From positions 35,836,827-35,900,826 of the forward strand of contig NC_041019.1 in the NCBI RefSeq assembly GCF_004193775.1: DNA of 64,000 nt. Reading direction: 5' to 3'. This DNA is from Glycine soja (Eukaryota; Streptophyta; Magnoliopsida; Fabales; Fabaceae). The stretch's first letter is position 1. Each line of letters begins with the position of its first letter. A model generated the notes under the pieces. That model was not told the origin of the DNA and searched no databases. It saw nothing but the letters and a program-made list of their open reading frames with translations. Positions 32,436-45,748 of the stretch are shown here, one piece after another. A program made the translations under genes and the position numbers.

Positions 32436-34005
32436 TATTTTTTAAAATCTAGATTACATATATCTTTAGATAAAAAAAATTGTCTAATTATTTAATGTAG
32501 TTACACACATTGTCCTCTAAAATCTATTTAAATAATTCAACGTCTGTTTATCTATACATTTGTGATTTCTAATGAATTACTAATTAATTGGTATGACCAG
32601 ACTATATTAAAAAATTATAAATATAAATATAAATATAATTGTTCAAGTAGCCTTCCACTCACAATAAATAAATGAGTGTCGCAATTAGACAAATCTTTTT
32701 AATTGCATAGGTAATTATCATGACGAAAAATTATAAAACAGAGAAACACATTATGTAAAATTAAGGTTACCTCACGGAATGCCATCAGACCAATGTAAAA
32801 CAAGTGAAAACGTTTGCATCATAAATTCATATGTTTGAGAATCGTGCAAAAATTCAAATTTCAATATGTGTTTGGTTTGTGTGAAAGAAAAAAAAAACGA
32901 TGATAGATATGGGGTGAGTCATGAGTGAGTATGAAGAAAATAAAATTACAAGTTCTGAGATTCGTAGCATAAAATTACTCTCTTTCGAGTTACAATAAAA
33001 TCGATTATTTAGTCTTAAAAATGAGTTTTTAGGGGGGAAAATAATTTTTTAGGCAAAAAAAATTGACGAGGAGAATCGATTTAATTCTCGGTCACTTATT
33101 AGGCTATATTTTAGCAAAAAAATATTTTTTTTTTATCTCTAATTCTCTCATTTCTATCTTGTCTAACCAAACAACTTTATAATATCATTTCTACTCTTTT
33201 TCTTACCTATTTCTCTTAAAATCAAATAACAAAACATATAATTTTATTTCTCTCCTTTTTAACTATCTTTCTTTTATGTTCATTTACTCTATTTCTCTTT
33301 TTAAAATCAAACACAACCTTAAGCTGAGGAGAGACACGACACTATTTGTGAGTAATGAATCCTCTCCATTTTTTTTTATTACATTTCATAAGCTTTTGGA
33401 AAAATAAATAAAATGGAAATGATACACACTTTATGGAGAGTGATATTTATTTTCTCAAAAGCGTCCTAATAGAAGAAATGAAAAGAAAATGGAGAGAATC
33501 TTTACTCTTGTTTGTGTTGTAGTGTGGAATCAACTTCTATGCTTCTTAAGCATTGTGCATGCAAAAATCAAAGTCCTAAAATATAATATTGAGGCACCAG
33601 TTAGTTTTCCTTTGTGCATCCAAGGGCTAAAGATGGGAGGACTCTCTAAAATTAGATGTTTAAACATCCATCACTATCAATTCTTCTTCCTATTTTTCTT
33701 TTTCTTCTATATCTACCTCCTTATCTTTCTTTTCCACTAAAGCAAAAAAAAAAAAAAAAAAATAGCCTTCTCTTCGTCACCTCATGTTTCACCCTGGGCA
33801 CGACCTATATTTTTCCTTCTTTTTTCATACACATGCTTCTTTCCCCTCATTTCAAAGGTTGTGTTTAAAAAAAGTACAATTTGTTCAGTTCACAAACAAT
33901 TGACCAAAATATCAATTTTGACAAAAATCGATAGAGTCAATCTAAGTTGTACCAATTCATATGCATAACAGATCCAATAAGACCAATTAGGGGTTGGTTC
34001 TCGGG
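32436..34005. other. Intergenic, nothing recognised
   Basis: AT-rich sequence with a poly(A) run near 33744-33762. Short open frames lack any recognisable domain. Confidence 0.5.
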
Positions 34006-36576
34006 TCAACCGGTCGAACCAACCAATCTGAGTCTAATAACATTATTAAGTAGTGTAAAAAAAAAAAACAACTTACCTACAAAGGTTGTTTTTGCAATGT
34101 AGGTCAGAGGAGTTGCTAACCCAAATGAAGACTTTTGGCGGTTGTCTGCCTTTACGTTGGGAGGAGCTATTTCATTGACAAGCTCCAACAATAGTGAGTT
34201 GGACAAAAGATGGTTCTGATTGGACGCAGCAGTAGACTTAACAATATCTTTTATTTTCATCTGTGCAAAGGACTCATCTAGCTCCGACATTGTAGTGTCA
34301 GGTTTGTTGTCATTAAATCTCACATGAATGGACTCTTCCATAGTCAAGGTTCTAGAGTTATACACTTTATATCCCTTGGATGATTCAAAGTATCCAAGTA
34401 AGATTCCAGAATCACATTTGGAGTCAAACTTTCCAAGGTTATCTTTGGTGTTTAGAATGAAACACTGACATCCAAATGGGTGGAAATAAGAAATGTTGGG
34501 CTTATGTCCCTTCCATAATTCATAGGGAGTCTTCTTTAAGATTGGCCTTATATAAATTCTATTTTGTAAATAACAAGTAGTGTTTATTGCTTCAGCACAA
34601 AAGTGTTTGGGGGTTGAGTGTGTTGGACAAGTGACCTTAATAACTTAAGAGGGTGGGTGAATTAAGTCTTACAAAATTTCTCACTAACAAGCTTTAAACC
34701 CCCTTTTAAAAGAGACTCAAAATACAGAAGAAGAAGCAATAATCAATTTAATAATGTTCTTTAAACGTGCAAGACAAAATTGATTGCAATAAAATAAATA
34801 GATAAGGGAAGAGAGAATTACAAACTTGATTTATACTGGTTCGACCACTTCTCGTGCCTACGTCCAGTCCTCAAGCAACCCACTTGAGATTTTCCACTAT
34901 CTCTGTAAATCCTTTATAGACTTTGAACACACCTTGGGATCCCTCACCCTGGTGTTCAAGATTCTCCAAGAGACAACCCGTCTCTTGATTACAATTCTCA
35001 CAATCCAAGAGACAATCAGTCTCTTGATTACAACTGACTTTCTGAGATGAACAAAAAGATTTCTCTCCTTTAGAGTGGGTGATACAAATTGAAGATTCTA
35101 GAGGAATTTCTCTCTTTTAGAGATGATAATACAATTTGAAGTTCCTAGATGAATTTTCAATAGATTTGCAAGTGTTTGCCTAAGAGTTGTTGAGAAAACA
35201 TTTGACAATTAAGTTCTCTTAGAATATCTCTCTCTTGCTTTTTGAAGTCAGACACACATATATATAGGCCCATCGTGCCTTTTCAAAATGGTTTAAAGAG
35301 ATGTGTCTTTTCAAAAAGCTTTTCTGAAATTTTCTCGCTGGTAATTGATTACAGGTTTTTGGTAATCGATTACACAGTTATATTTTAAAGGGTCATGACT
35401 TTTCAAAGTGTTTTCTGAAGTGTCGTTGCTGGTAATCGATTACAAGATTCAAAATTCAAATTTCAATTTTTTTTTTGAAAAGCCCATTTGCAATTTGTCT
35501 CTGGTAATCGATTACAATGTTTGGTAATCGATTACCAGTGCCTTGAGTTGTTGAAAATAATTTGTTTGAGGCCAAAACTGATCAACCAGTGAGATTCTTT
35601 TAACAAGTAATCTAAGGCCTTATCTTTTTCTTGATCTTGTTTGCTTGACCTTGAATTAATCTTGAAGCAATCTTTGTTTGCTTAACCTTGAATATTTCTT
35701 GAAGCAATCTTGTTTGATTATACTTTAGCATCATCAAAACTCTGTATTCATACATTCATAGAGTGTTCGTTAAGCATGGTCCTTGAAGAGATTTATTTTT
35801 CCTCTCAACAACTCCATTTTGTTGTGGTGTTCTGGAAAAATTGTGGTGAATACCATTCTCTTCACAAAACTTTTCAAAAATATTATTTTCAAACTCTCCC
35901 CTATGATCATTTATGATTAAAGAGATACAAATTCCTTTTTTTTCATTTTGAATCTTTTTACATAATTTACCAAAGGTATTAAAAGACTCATCCTTGTTGG
36001 TTAAGAACTTGACCCATGTTTATCTAGTGTAATCGTCCACTATGACCAGACCATATTTGCGTCTAGAGAGGGATAGAGTTTTGGTTGGTCTAAACAGGTC
36101 AAGGTGTAGTAGCTTTAGGGACCTAGAAGTGGAAACAACATTTTTAACTTTAAAAGAACTTTTTACTTGTTTCCCTTTCTGATAGCTTTGGAAGTCCTCT
36201 TACGAGGCTATGCTTTTGAAGCTTTGAAATTAACCTCAAGCTAGCATGACCAAGCTTTTTATGTCATACCTAATGATGCTCTTTGACTAAGAGTAAGCAT
36301 GACACCTTTTGATTGGATAGATCACCAAGTTTAATCATATAGAAATTTCATTGTCTCCTAGCAGAGAAGAATGAAGAACTATCATTGTTCTAGACGATAC
36401 ACATATCCTTGTTAAAGGTGACAATATATCCATTGTCACATAATTGAATTATGCTCAACATATTATGCTTTAATCCTTTAACAAGCAACTCATTTTCAAT
36501 AGGAGGATAGGGAAGAATAAAGATCTTACCTACAATAGTTATCAGGCCTTTCTAATTCCCTATGAAAGTGACCACT
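34006..36576 (-). pseudogene. Ty1/copia pol remnant
   Basis: Minus-strand blocks in copia order: NELLVKGLKHNMLSIIQLCD; WHKKLGHASLRLISKLQKHS (GAG-pre-integrase); frameshifted integrase ending TMLNEHS; then, after the solo LTR, PKHFCAEAINTTCYLQNRIY, FGCQCFILNTKDNLGKFDSK, GYFESSKGYKVYNSRTLTM and ELDESFAQM. Many stops and shifts. The reverse transcriptase half is missing beyond about 34080. It is cut at 36577 by an inserted CRM-like LTR. Confidence 0.8.
34621..35760 (+). mobile_element. Solo LTR (TGTTGGACAAG family), copy 1
   Basis: 1140 bp starting TGTTGGACAAGTG and ending ATTCATA, with perfect duplications GAGTG (34616-34620 and 35761-35765). Removing it rejoins the copia frame (NEHS-TPKHF). 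Contains the soybean-typical text around TATACTGGTTCGACCACTTC and several TAATCGATTA palindromes (35341-35540). The same family is at 49133-50149 and starts at 63966. Confidence 0.87.
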
Positions 36577-37530
36577 TGATGCAATCCTACCCCCCAAGGG
36601 CATTGGATAGAAGAATCCAAGAAGATTGGGTCAGAGAGATGTAGGAGATGACCCTAGGGTTCTCATGAGCCTTAGGGTAGATTTTGAGCCCATGAGCTAA
36701 GTATGAATCCACTTATCTTTGTACATATTAGATTAGGGTTTCATTATTTTTGGAACTTGTATTTAGGACTCCATAGTGTAGGGAGGGTACCCTAGTAATG
36801 TAAGATTTTTTAGCCCTTGTATTTTAGGGCACCTAGACTAGTTTTGGTATTAGGGGTAGTTTTGTAATTTCACATACATTAAGTGCACTATTTGATGTGT
36901 GTGCTGGGAGAGAAATTTAATTGAATTGGGAGAAGCCTAATCCAATTAAATTTCAGACCAACCTAAGGGGGAGGTGAGCATTTGCTTGTTACACCTCATT
37001 GTCACATCATATAGTCACACTTTGTGCATGTCCTTCATGCTTTACAAACCTCGTGACACCTAAGCACACTTAGTGGAGAATCTTTGACTTGATCTTGGAT
37101 TAATGGGTTGAACCATAGCTGAAATTCACTAATCATAATTAGTGAAATTTTGGCTTCACAAATTCAGATTCAAATTCAAGTGAAATTTGAATAGAAATTC
37201 AAATTTTCCTTCAATTTCGTGTGACACTTAGGCTATAAATAAAGGCCTTGTGTGTGCATTTTTCAACTTTAATCATTTGAGAAATTAGACTTCAAAGTTA
37301 AGACTTCATTTGAGGCATAAATTTTGTGCCCCCCTCTCTCCCTCTCCCTCCACTCATCTTTTCCTACCTTTAAGCTTTTATCCATGGCTTCCTATGGTGG
37401 TGAGCTTGTTCTTGACTCATGTTCTCCTTGAAGTGACATCTCCAATCACCTTTCCTCCTTCTCCATTATGCTGCTATTGATCTTTGAGAAGCAAAAGACT
37501 CCATTGATAAAGAAGATCCAAGGCCTACAA
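36577..37530 (+). repeat. Older CRM-like element: 5' LTR, main part
   Basis: Starts TGATGCAATCC inside the copia remnant and is clearly homologous to the LTRs at 37531-38508 and 61131-62103, but more diverged. A younger element inserted at its TACAA (37526-37530). The last 21 bp of this LTR lie at 62109-62129, ending ACATCA. TATA box TATAAATA at 37234-37241. Confidence 0.85.
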
Positions 37531-38508
37531 TGATGCAATCCTCCCTAGGAAGGGACCAATCACTAGAACCATGAGCAAGAGGCTCCAAGAAGATTGGGCT
37601 AGAGCTGCTGAAGAAGGCCCTAGGGTTCTCATGAACCTTAGGGTAGATTTCTGAGCCCATGGGCCAAGGTTGGGTCCAATTATCTTTGTACATATTAGAC
37701 TAGGATGTCATTATATTTGGTCCTTGTATTTAGGGCTCCATATTGTAGGTAGGGTACCCTAGAAATATAGGATTTTTCAGCCCTTGTATTTTTGGGCACC
37801 TAGACTAGTTTTTGTATTAGGGGTAGTTTTGTAATTTCACATGAACTAAGTGAATATTTGATGTGTGTGGGTGGGAAATAAATTTAATTGAATTGGTAGA
37901 AGCCCAATCCAATTAAATTTTAGAGGGGGAGGTGAGCATTTGCTTACTACACCCCATTGCCACATCATATAGTCACACTTTGTGCATGTCCTTCATGCTT
38001 TTCATGTCTCATGACACCTAAGCACACTTAGTGGAGAATCTTGGAATTGATCTTGGATTAGTGGGCTGAACAATAACTAAAATTCACTAATCATAATTAG
38101 TGAAATTTTGGCTCCAAAGTTTGGCTCCACAAATTCAATTTCAAATTCAAGTGAAATTTGAATTTCCCTCCAATTTTGTGTGACACTTAGGCTATAAATA
38201 GAGGTCATGTGTGTGCATTTTTTTTGAACTTTGATCATTTGAATACTAACTTCAGATTTCAGAGCTCTTTTTGAGCACAAAATTTCGTGCTCTTCTCTCC
38301 TTCTCCCTTCATTCATCTCCTTCTTCCTCGAAGCTCTTATCCATGGCCTCATATGGTGGTGAGCTTCTTCTAGACTCATCTTCTCCTTGAAGTGGCGTCT
38401 CCTCTCTCTCTTCCTTCTCCATTCCGCTGCCATTTATCTTCCAAGAAGCAAAGGAATCCATTGATGAAGAAGATCCTAGGCCTACAAGCTCCAATGGAGC
38501 TTGCATCA
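37531..38508 (+). repeat. 5' LTR of the 37531-62103 element
   Basis: 978 bp, TGATGCAATCC to CTTGCATCA. TATA box TATAAATA at 38193-38200. By eye it differs from the 3' LTR by about nine substitutions and two short indels. Confidence 0.92.
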
Positions 38509-38510
38509 TG

Positions 38511-38523
38511 TGGTATCAAGAGC
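38511..38523 (+). other. Primer binding site (tRNA-Met type), with one extra base
   Basis: TGGTATCAAGAGC, two bases after the LTR. The related older element has the standard TGGTATCAGAGC at 62132-62143, so one A is inserted here. Confidence 0.8.
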
Positions 38524-40430
38524 ATCTTCATCTAGGTGATGTTTTTTTGCTTCCTCTATCTTTTTGTTTGGTGAATTCTCTTCAATTCCTTATTCTTCAT
38601 CTTATTCTCCATGTATATCCTCCATTGTCTTGTGGTTTGGTTCTGTTTAGAGTAGATTCAAAAAAAAATAAACCGATTAAATCTTAGATCTACACTTGTT
38701 CTTGCATTTCTATGGTTCAAATTTTGTAGATCTACTCTTGAATCATGTTTTTGTGTTGATTTTAGGTTCTATCATTTTTCATTCATAATATTCTTGTGCT
38801 GAATGTTAGATCTAAATTTTCTTCCAAAATATTGATTAGAAAAAAAAAACACAAAAATCTAAGTGTAAATCACTTAATCCATGTTGTCTTAGAGTCATGT
38901 TTAGTCATAGTAATTGTCACATTATGTTCTAAGTTTGTGTTGAATTTTTATTTTGTTGATTGAATTCTAGATATATTTGTTCATGTATTCTTGTCATTCT
39001 TAGCCTATCTTTTGAATTTTGAGTCTAATTCATGCATGTTATTTAGTTCATAACATGTTCTAAATCAATTCCTAGAAGTAGTCTTGTTGTTGAACTCTTT
39101 TTTTTTTTTCTAAGTTTCCTACATGATGCCTATGATGAAGTTGAGTTGTGGTGCTGAGTTGTGGCTGGATTTGTGAATCAAAATAAGTCTTAAGCTCTCT
39201 TGAATTGTGTTATTCAATATAATTGAGCATAAGCAAACACAAATTGTAACTATCCAAGCCTTAAGCAACATAAACACTACTCTTGATTTCTAGGTTGAAA
39301 TCGCTGGTGCTGGCAGCTTGAACATACGAACTTGTATAAATTACTGGGAATTGGTCACTACGTTTTTTGAGCTGAAAGTTTTACTGAATTTTCTAGACAT
39401 CTGGACCAAAATTATAAAAAAAGAACCAAGCGATTTGGATTAAAGGAAAAAAATAAGAAAAATCGCACAAGTTTGCAGACAAATCAGTGTCCAGGAAAAA
39501 AAAAGTGAAAGGAAAGTGTGCTTGTTGTTTTGGCTCAAAATTTGTTCTATAATTGGTGCCTATTTTATACCAATCCTAGTTCTGAAATTTAAATTGAAAA
39601 TTATTGTGAAAACAAGTGCCAAAACTATAGGTTTCTTGAGTTTTTTTTTTAGTTTTTCTACTCTACTCTAGAGCCATTCTAGGTTTCTCTTTGAGTCCTA
39701 GCTTGCTTTTTTGTGCTTTTCATTGCTTTAATTGTTGAATAATCCTTGGAAATTTGTCTTGTTAAAACTCTATTGGTTTAGCTTTCATTTCATTTTTTTT
39801 TGTCTTTGGTTATTGCTTGTCTCTTTGTTTCCTTGGTTGTGAGTTGCCATATAGGGAATTGGAAAGGAGGATTGGTGCCATATCTTGAAGAATTTGAGTC
39901 AAGAAGAAAGGGGCCAACCACCTTAAGAGCTATTGGACTAAGAAGCACTCCAAATTGAGTGAAACACTAAAGAGAGAATAGCCACCACAATTGAGGACTT
40001 TTTTTTTCTTTGTAATTTGGTAATTGGCAATTTGCTTTGCTTTCAAATTTTGTAACAAAAAGGCCTTTCATTGGAAGTAAGTTGGGAGCCTCCGCTAGGT
40101 CACCCTACTTCCATTTGTGTGTAATAATTTTAGGCAATTTTCCCTTCGGATAGTGAGTGTTTTGTTGGGAACCTTAAATGAGGTCATCCAAACACTCTTA
40201 GGATCCGCCTAGTTTGCATTTCTTGCACTTTAATTTCTTGCTTACTTTCATAGCTTATTTCTTTTACCCTCCATTGTCAAACCACCTAGATAGCTTGCCT
40301 TTTACCAATTAGTTTTTACCTTATCTTTCACACCTCTTTTAGTGTTTATTTTGGCTAGTTTCAACCATAGTTTCTTTTACCTTTTGTTTTCAAACCCCCA
40401 ACAAGAAAGAACCATAACTTAGGAACCAAC
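38524..40430 (+). other. Untranslated leader of the CRM-like element
   Basis: About 1.9 kb without a meaningful frame. Homologous to 62144-63965 of the older element. T-rich and A-rich runs; no gene. Confidence 0.8.
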
Positions 40431-41489
40431 ATGAGTCTTCATTCTTCATCTAGTGTTAATGGTGAGGGTTCTACTCCTAAGGACCCCTTGTATAAGATAT
40501 TAGATGAGTTGAGATACCTTAAGTTGTGGAAAGAAAAACAAGAGAGAAAAGAAAAAGGTAAAAAAAGAGTGGAAGAAATAAGTCAAGATGAAAGAGAGAA
40601 AATAAGAGAGGAAGAAAGAAGAAAAATAATGAAAGAAATGAAAAGAGAAAAACATGCCTCCTATAGTAGTCATGACTCTTGCATGAGTTTAAGTGAAGAA
40701 CTTAGCGACTATTATAGAGGGCGTCATAGTTCACATACTAAACATCACTCCCAAAGAAGAGAAAAGGATAGAAGGCCTCAAGAGGTTAACATTAGCCTCC
40801 CATATTTCCACGGAAAAGATAATGTTGAGGCCTACTTAGATTGGGAAATGAAGATTGAACAACTCTTTGCTTGCCATCATATTAGCGAAGAGAGAAAAGT
40901 TCCATTGGCTACCCTTAGCTTTCAAGGGTATGCCCTCTATTGGTGGACTTCCCTTGTTAAAGAACGAAGGATTCGTGGGGATCCTCCAGTAGAGTATTGG
41001 AATGATCTTAAGAGTGCCCTTAGGAAGAGGAACATTCCCTCCTACTATGAAAGGGAGCTTATGGACAAGCTCCAAAGGATTAGACAAGGGAGTATGAGTG
41101 TTGAAGAATATAGACAACAAATGGAACTACTCCTTTTAAGAGCTGGACTTAGGGAGGAGGAAAGAACAAGCATAGCTAGGTTCCTTAGTGGGCTCAATAT
41201 GGAAGTAAGGGACAAGGTTGAACTCCTTCCATATAGGGACCTATATGAGCTAGTCCAACTTTGTATAAGAGTGGAGCAACAACTTAAAAGAATGCCTTCT
41301 TCAAAATCTTATGACTCTCACTCTTATCCAAGGAAGGACCAAGCCCATGGAATTTTAGGGGCTGCACCTTCAAAACCCAAGGAAGATAAGGGTAAGACCA
41401 TAGAGAAATACACCCCTAAGACTAGTTCCCAAGAAAGGACTAGCAACATTAAATGCTTCAAATGTCTTGGGAGAGGTCACATTGCCTCT
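40431..41489 (+). pseudogene. gag of the CRM-like element, cut in its zinc knuckle
   Basis: 353 codons from MSLHSSSSVNGEGSTPKDPL. A charged coiled-coil-like stretch (residues about 35-70, rich in K and E) is followed by the gag core: ISLPYFHGKDNVEAYLDWEM, FQGYALYWWTSLVKERR, MSVEEYRQQMELLLLRAGLR and ARFLSGLNMEVRDKVELLPY. The CCHC knuckle CFKCLGRGHIAS is cut before its last Cys by the element at 41490. Gag forms the capsid and binds RNA. Joined across the insertion, the frame continues directly into protease. Confidence 0.88.
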
Positions 41490-43128
41490 TGTCATACCCT
41501 AATTTCGTCCGGGGACCTTTGCTTGATGACATGCGACTTTTCTTTGGTCCTTGTGAGGTGTTTGGCACCCATCATTAGGCAATTCGTGAAATTCCGGGAC
41601 ATGCCGAAAAACAAAAGAAAATATTGATGCACAATCTGTAAGGTTCCGTGACACACCGGAAATCAAATGGAAGCATCGTTGCGCAGTTAGTGAGGTTCCG
41701 TAACATTCCGTAAGTCAAAAAGGGGATGATTATGTAATCCACAAGGTTCCGTAACATTACGGAAAGAAAACAAGTATCGTTACGAAATTCGTAAGTTTCC
41801 GTAACTTTACGAAAAAAGAATCACCAGAAAAAGCAGAGGGGGGTGTACTTAGTAAAAATGGGGGTGCAAATAGCAACCAGGCCAACTTGGGCCCTCCAGA
41901 AGATTCCTCCAGAAGGCTGTTGCTTCTGGAGGAAGCAACCTGGCTCGCCTGGGCGAGCTGGGCGGCAACCATCTCCCCTATTTTGCTATAAATAGGGGAG
42001 GAAGTGAAGAAGAAAAGGGTTCAGCCCCTTAGACACTTCTCTCTCTTTCGAATTTGCTTGGAAAAATTGTTTCCGTGAAGAAAATCTAAGCCGAGGCGCT
42101 TCCGAAACGTTTCCGTAACGTTTTCCGTGAAGAATTTCGCAAAGGTTTCAACCGTTCTTCGACGTTCTTCATTCGTTCTTCATCGTTCTTCGATCTTCAA
42201 CGGGTAAGTACCTCGAACCAAGCTTTTCGATTCATTCTATGTACCCATGGTGGTCCACATCGTGTTTCGTGTATTTTTATTCTCATTTCATTTACTTTTT
42301 ATACCCCCTTTTGACGTGCTTAAGCCATTTTACTTAAGTCATTTCTCGCTTAACTTAAAAATAAAATAAATTTCCACCGATCGTTTGAATTGTATTATCC
42401 GTTAACTTCGGTTAAAATAAATTTCGACCGTTCGGTCGTGCCGTAACCACGTTGGAAATCAAAAAAAGAGGTAAAAAATAATATAATAATAAAAAATATA
42501 CCTTTTAGTAAAATAAAGTGGAAAATCAATCGGACGTTTTCTCTTTGGGATTTCTCATTCTTAATCGAATTGACTAATAACTAAAGTGAAACTAAGGCTA
42601 AAATCAACTCGCCTAGTCAAGCTCGTCCACAAAAATAGGTTTTTGAAGTTTGTCATTTCAATTTCTTAAGTAAAATGGATCATTTTCAAGGTCCAAAAAT
42701 GATCACCTCTTAAGTAAAAAAGAATCACTTGATAAGAAAGAACTACGTAGGTCTGATTTCCTCATCACAAATTGAGGAATATGTAGGAGCAAAGGAAAAC
42801 ACCCTTGTCGACCACAAAAAAGAAAAAATATAAAAAGGGTATAAAGGATATAAGGACATAAAAGGGAACGTAAAAAACAAAGTCATGTTTGCACATTCGA
42901 TTAAAGGCTGCCGTCCCTTGTGACGGACGCATGGGGTGCTAATACCTTCCCCGCGCGTAAATACAACTCCCGAGCCTTTCACTTAAAAGTTCGTAGATCG
43001 TGTATTTTCCGGTTTTTCCGACGTTTTCCTTAAATAAACGTTGGTGGCGACTCCGCGCGTATTCCTTTCGTGGAACACGCATCCCGCGAGTCTCGCGTCG
43101 CCCTCCCGCCGAAGGGTAGGTTGCGACA
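41490..43128 (+). repeat. 5' LTR of the Tat/Ogre-like element
   Basis: 1639 bp, same length as the 3' copy. I counted about two dozen differences by eye (near 1.4 percent), several at CG sites. Rich in GTTCCGTAAC-type repeats near 41640-41810. Confidence 0.9.
41987..41994 (+). promoter_or_regulatory. LTR TATA box
   Basis: TATAAATA between inverted CCCCTATTT and AATAGGGG text, a likely core promoter for the 5' LTR. The same site is at 56448-56455 in the 3' LTR. Confidence 0.65.
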
Positions 43129-43130
43129 GT

Positions 43131-43149
43131 TGGCGACTCCACTGGGGAC
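43131..43149 (+). other. Primer binding site (tRNA-Arg type)
   Basis: TGGCGACTCCACTGGGGAC two bases after the 5' LTR. TGGCGAC matches the expected complement of a tRNA-Arg 3' end. Confidence 0.65.
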
Positions 43150-43997
43150 TGTTTTTAGAGAGTTAGGCCATTTAATCTTGTGCAATGTTTTACCGTGACT
43201 TACCCCTTTGTTGGTTTCCCTTCATTATGTTCTTGTGTATGTAAACTCTTTGTTGCTTTTAGTGCGTTTTAAAATGTATGCATGAAGTAGATATTTATTC
43301 ATTTGATGCACACAAACACCAACACTATTTGCACACACTGTGAGTGAAAAAGGGCCCTATACTCGGGTTCGTGGGAACATAAGGAGTGGAGGTGAATCTG
43401 TGATCATGCTAGGTCTCCGACTTGCTTGATTACAGTGAACCCTCATCTAGAGCTTTTGTCTTTGAAAACTTATTGTTGCTAGTAGTCCCTACTGCTGCAA
43501 TATGTTCTTCGAAGGGGATGATACCTCTAGAAACCATCAAGAGAGATATGACTACCTTGGGGATTATTGCTAAAAGCCTAGTTAGCTCTCTCCCTTATAG
43601 GTCCCTTAAATAGGGGCACGGAGCAAACACGCTGCGTGCCATTTTTCACACTGCCATGCATAAGTATCATATACCCTTTTGCTTATATTTGTTTGTGAAT
43701 ATTGTCGTACTATGTACATCCCCGTGTTGTGCCTTTCGCATATGCATCATGCGTGGGTTTCGTCTTTGATCCCCTCACTTTAGCAAACCGACGGAGGGTC
43801 CGTGCCGCCTTCTTAAAAACATACGTTGGGTGCCACGCTGCCCAAACGTTGTATCCAACAAGGAAACAATTTCTCGGGCTCCCGTATTCGTAAATTGCAT
43901 CTGTGTCATATGCATTTCTTCATGCATTCATCCATTCCACCCATGATAGATGTCGGAGTTTTGATTCGGACTACATTTTATTTCACTTTAGTAAAAC
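43150..43997 (+). other. Leader of the Tat/Ogre-like element
   Basis: About 850 bp between the primer site and ORF1. No supportable gene. Confidence 0.6.
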
Positions 43998-45748
43998 ATG
44001 GGATCAAGTCAAAAGCCTTCGCTTAAAAAGAGGTTCTATCAAGTCAAAATCAAGAGCTTAGAGGTCACTAGTTTACGAGAGTTGGGGCAATTAATGGGTC
44101 AACTTCAACAGCAAGCCTTCCGCAAAGCCTATGGTAAGATTTGGGACCTAGCTAGGGTAGAAGTCTCCATGGAACCGATTGCATCCCTTTCCCAGTATTA
44201 TGACCAGCCCCTAAGGTGCTTCACATTCGAGGACTTCCAACTAGTGCCGACTGTGAAAGAGTTTGAAGAAATCCTGGGATGCCCACTGGGAGGAAGGAAG
44301 CCATATCTTTTCTCTGGTTCTATCCCTCCACGACAAGAGTTGCCAAGGTAGTGAAAATCTCAGCACAAGAGTTGAACCAGGTAAAGCAAAATAGGAATGG
44401 GGTAGTCGGAGTATCAAGGAAGTGTTTGGAGGAAAGGGCAAAGGCCTTGGAAAATCAAGGCGAATGGGCTTTCTTTTATTGACATCTTGGCGCTTTTGAT
44501 CTTTGGAGTTGTCCTCTTTCCGAATATGGAAGGGTTAGTGGACCTAGCAGTGATTGACGCTTTCCTCGCCTTTCATCATGGCAAGGAAAGCCCGGTCGTC
44601 GCCATTTTGGCCATGTATGACATGTTCGACCGGGGATGTGAAAAGAGCGACGCAAGAATTGTTTGTTGTGCACTGGCTCTCTATGTGTGGCTGGTTTCAC
44701 ACCTTTTTCTCCAACAAGGTAGGCCCGTCTATCCGCTACAACGTCACCGCTCGTGCGTCAAACAAGGAAAGGCGAATTGGGACCAACTCTTGGCTAGCAT
44801 GGAAGGGCGTCTGTTAATTGGTTCCCTCACTAGAAGGAAGGAAGAATCAGGATTCTATCTTCATGCGAAGGATGTCCCATGAGAGGAGTGCCATCAGACG
44901 AAAGCATCACGCCTTTCATCGCACGGGGTTTCAGTGACCACAACGCGAGGGTACTCCAAGGAGTTCGAAAGGCATGGGATGCGGCGTGAAGAAAGGACAG
45001 AGAGCTTAGGGGAAGCAGTAATGGGATCATCGGCGGCTATCATAAGTGGCTGAGAGTCCGAACACAAGGATTGGATTGGCTCCCAAATCTAAATACTGTG
45101 AGAGACGATGAGGTTAAAGCTTCGGAAGAAAGTGATGAGGTACAAGCCCTAAAGGCAGAGCTTGAAAGAGCCCGGGTAGTCGAAGAGAAGTTCAAGTCCA
45201 TAGCCATCAAAGTCTGAAAAGAGTATGATGAACTAAGGGACGTCAATATGGCCACAGTTAAAGCCTTGGAACGAAGAGGTGAAAGGAATCATCATGGGTC
45301 AAAGGCATGATCTCCGAAGAGGTGAAAGGAATCATCACGGGTCAAAGGCATGATCTTGAAGGACGAGCTAAAGGTTTGCCTTAGGTCGAAAAGAAATTTG
45401 TCCCAACAGTTAAGCGAGACTGAAGGGAATATGTGGGCCATCATCGATAAGTGCAAAGAGAAGCTAAATCTAGCGGCGACTCACGAGAAAAGGCTAGAGG
45501 ATGAGTACGCCAAGATATCAGCAGAAAGGGAAGCAAGGGAAAGGGTAATTGATTCATTGCACCAAGAGGCAACAATGTGGACGGACCGATTTGCTCTTAC
45601 TTTGAACAGGAGTCAAGAACTTCCCCGATTTCTAGCCAAGGCCAAAGCAATGGCGGACACCTACTTCGCCCCCAAGGAGATCCACGGACTTCTCAGCTAT
45701 TGTCAGCATATGATAGACTTAATGGACCATATGATTAGAAACCGCTAG
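43998..45748 (+). pseudogene. ORF1-like protein of the Tat/Ogre-like element
   Basis: Starts MGSSQKPSLKKRFYQVKIKS. Continues FTFEDFQLVPTVKEFEEILG and CPLGGRKPYLFSG; after a shift ARVAKVVKISAQELNQVKQN; then ALLIFGVVLFPNMEGLVDLA and VIDAFLAFHHGKESPVVA, VCCALALYVWLVSHLF. The last part (45350-45748) is a coiled-coil-like stretch (EKRLEDEYAKISAEREARER). I recognise this as the extra ORF1 upstream of gag in soybean Tat/Ogre elements. At least four frameshifts or stops. Function unknown even in intact relatives. Confidence 0.75.

Noticed and set aside
41490..41627. C-terminal extension of gag past the knuckle (HTLISSGDLC...)
   Set aside because: It reads into the inserted LTR; the same text recurs at 55951.
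44476..45255. Minus-strand frames over ORF1
   Set aside because: Antisense shadows of the plus-strand ORF1 remnant.
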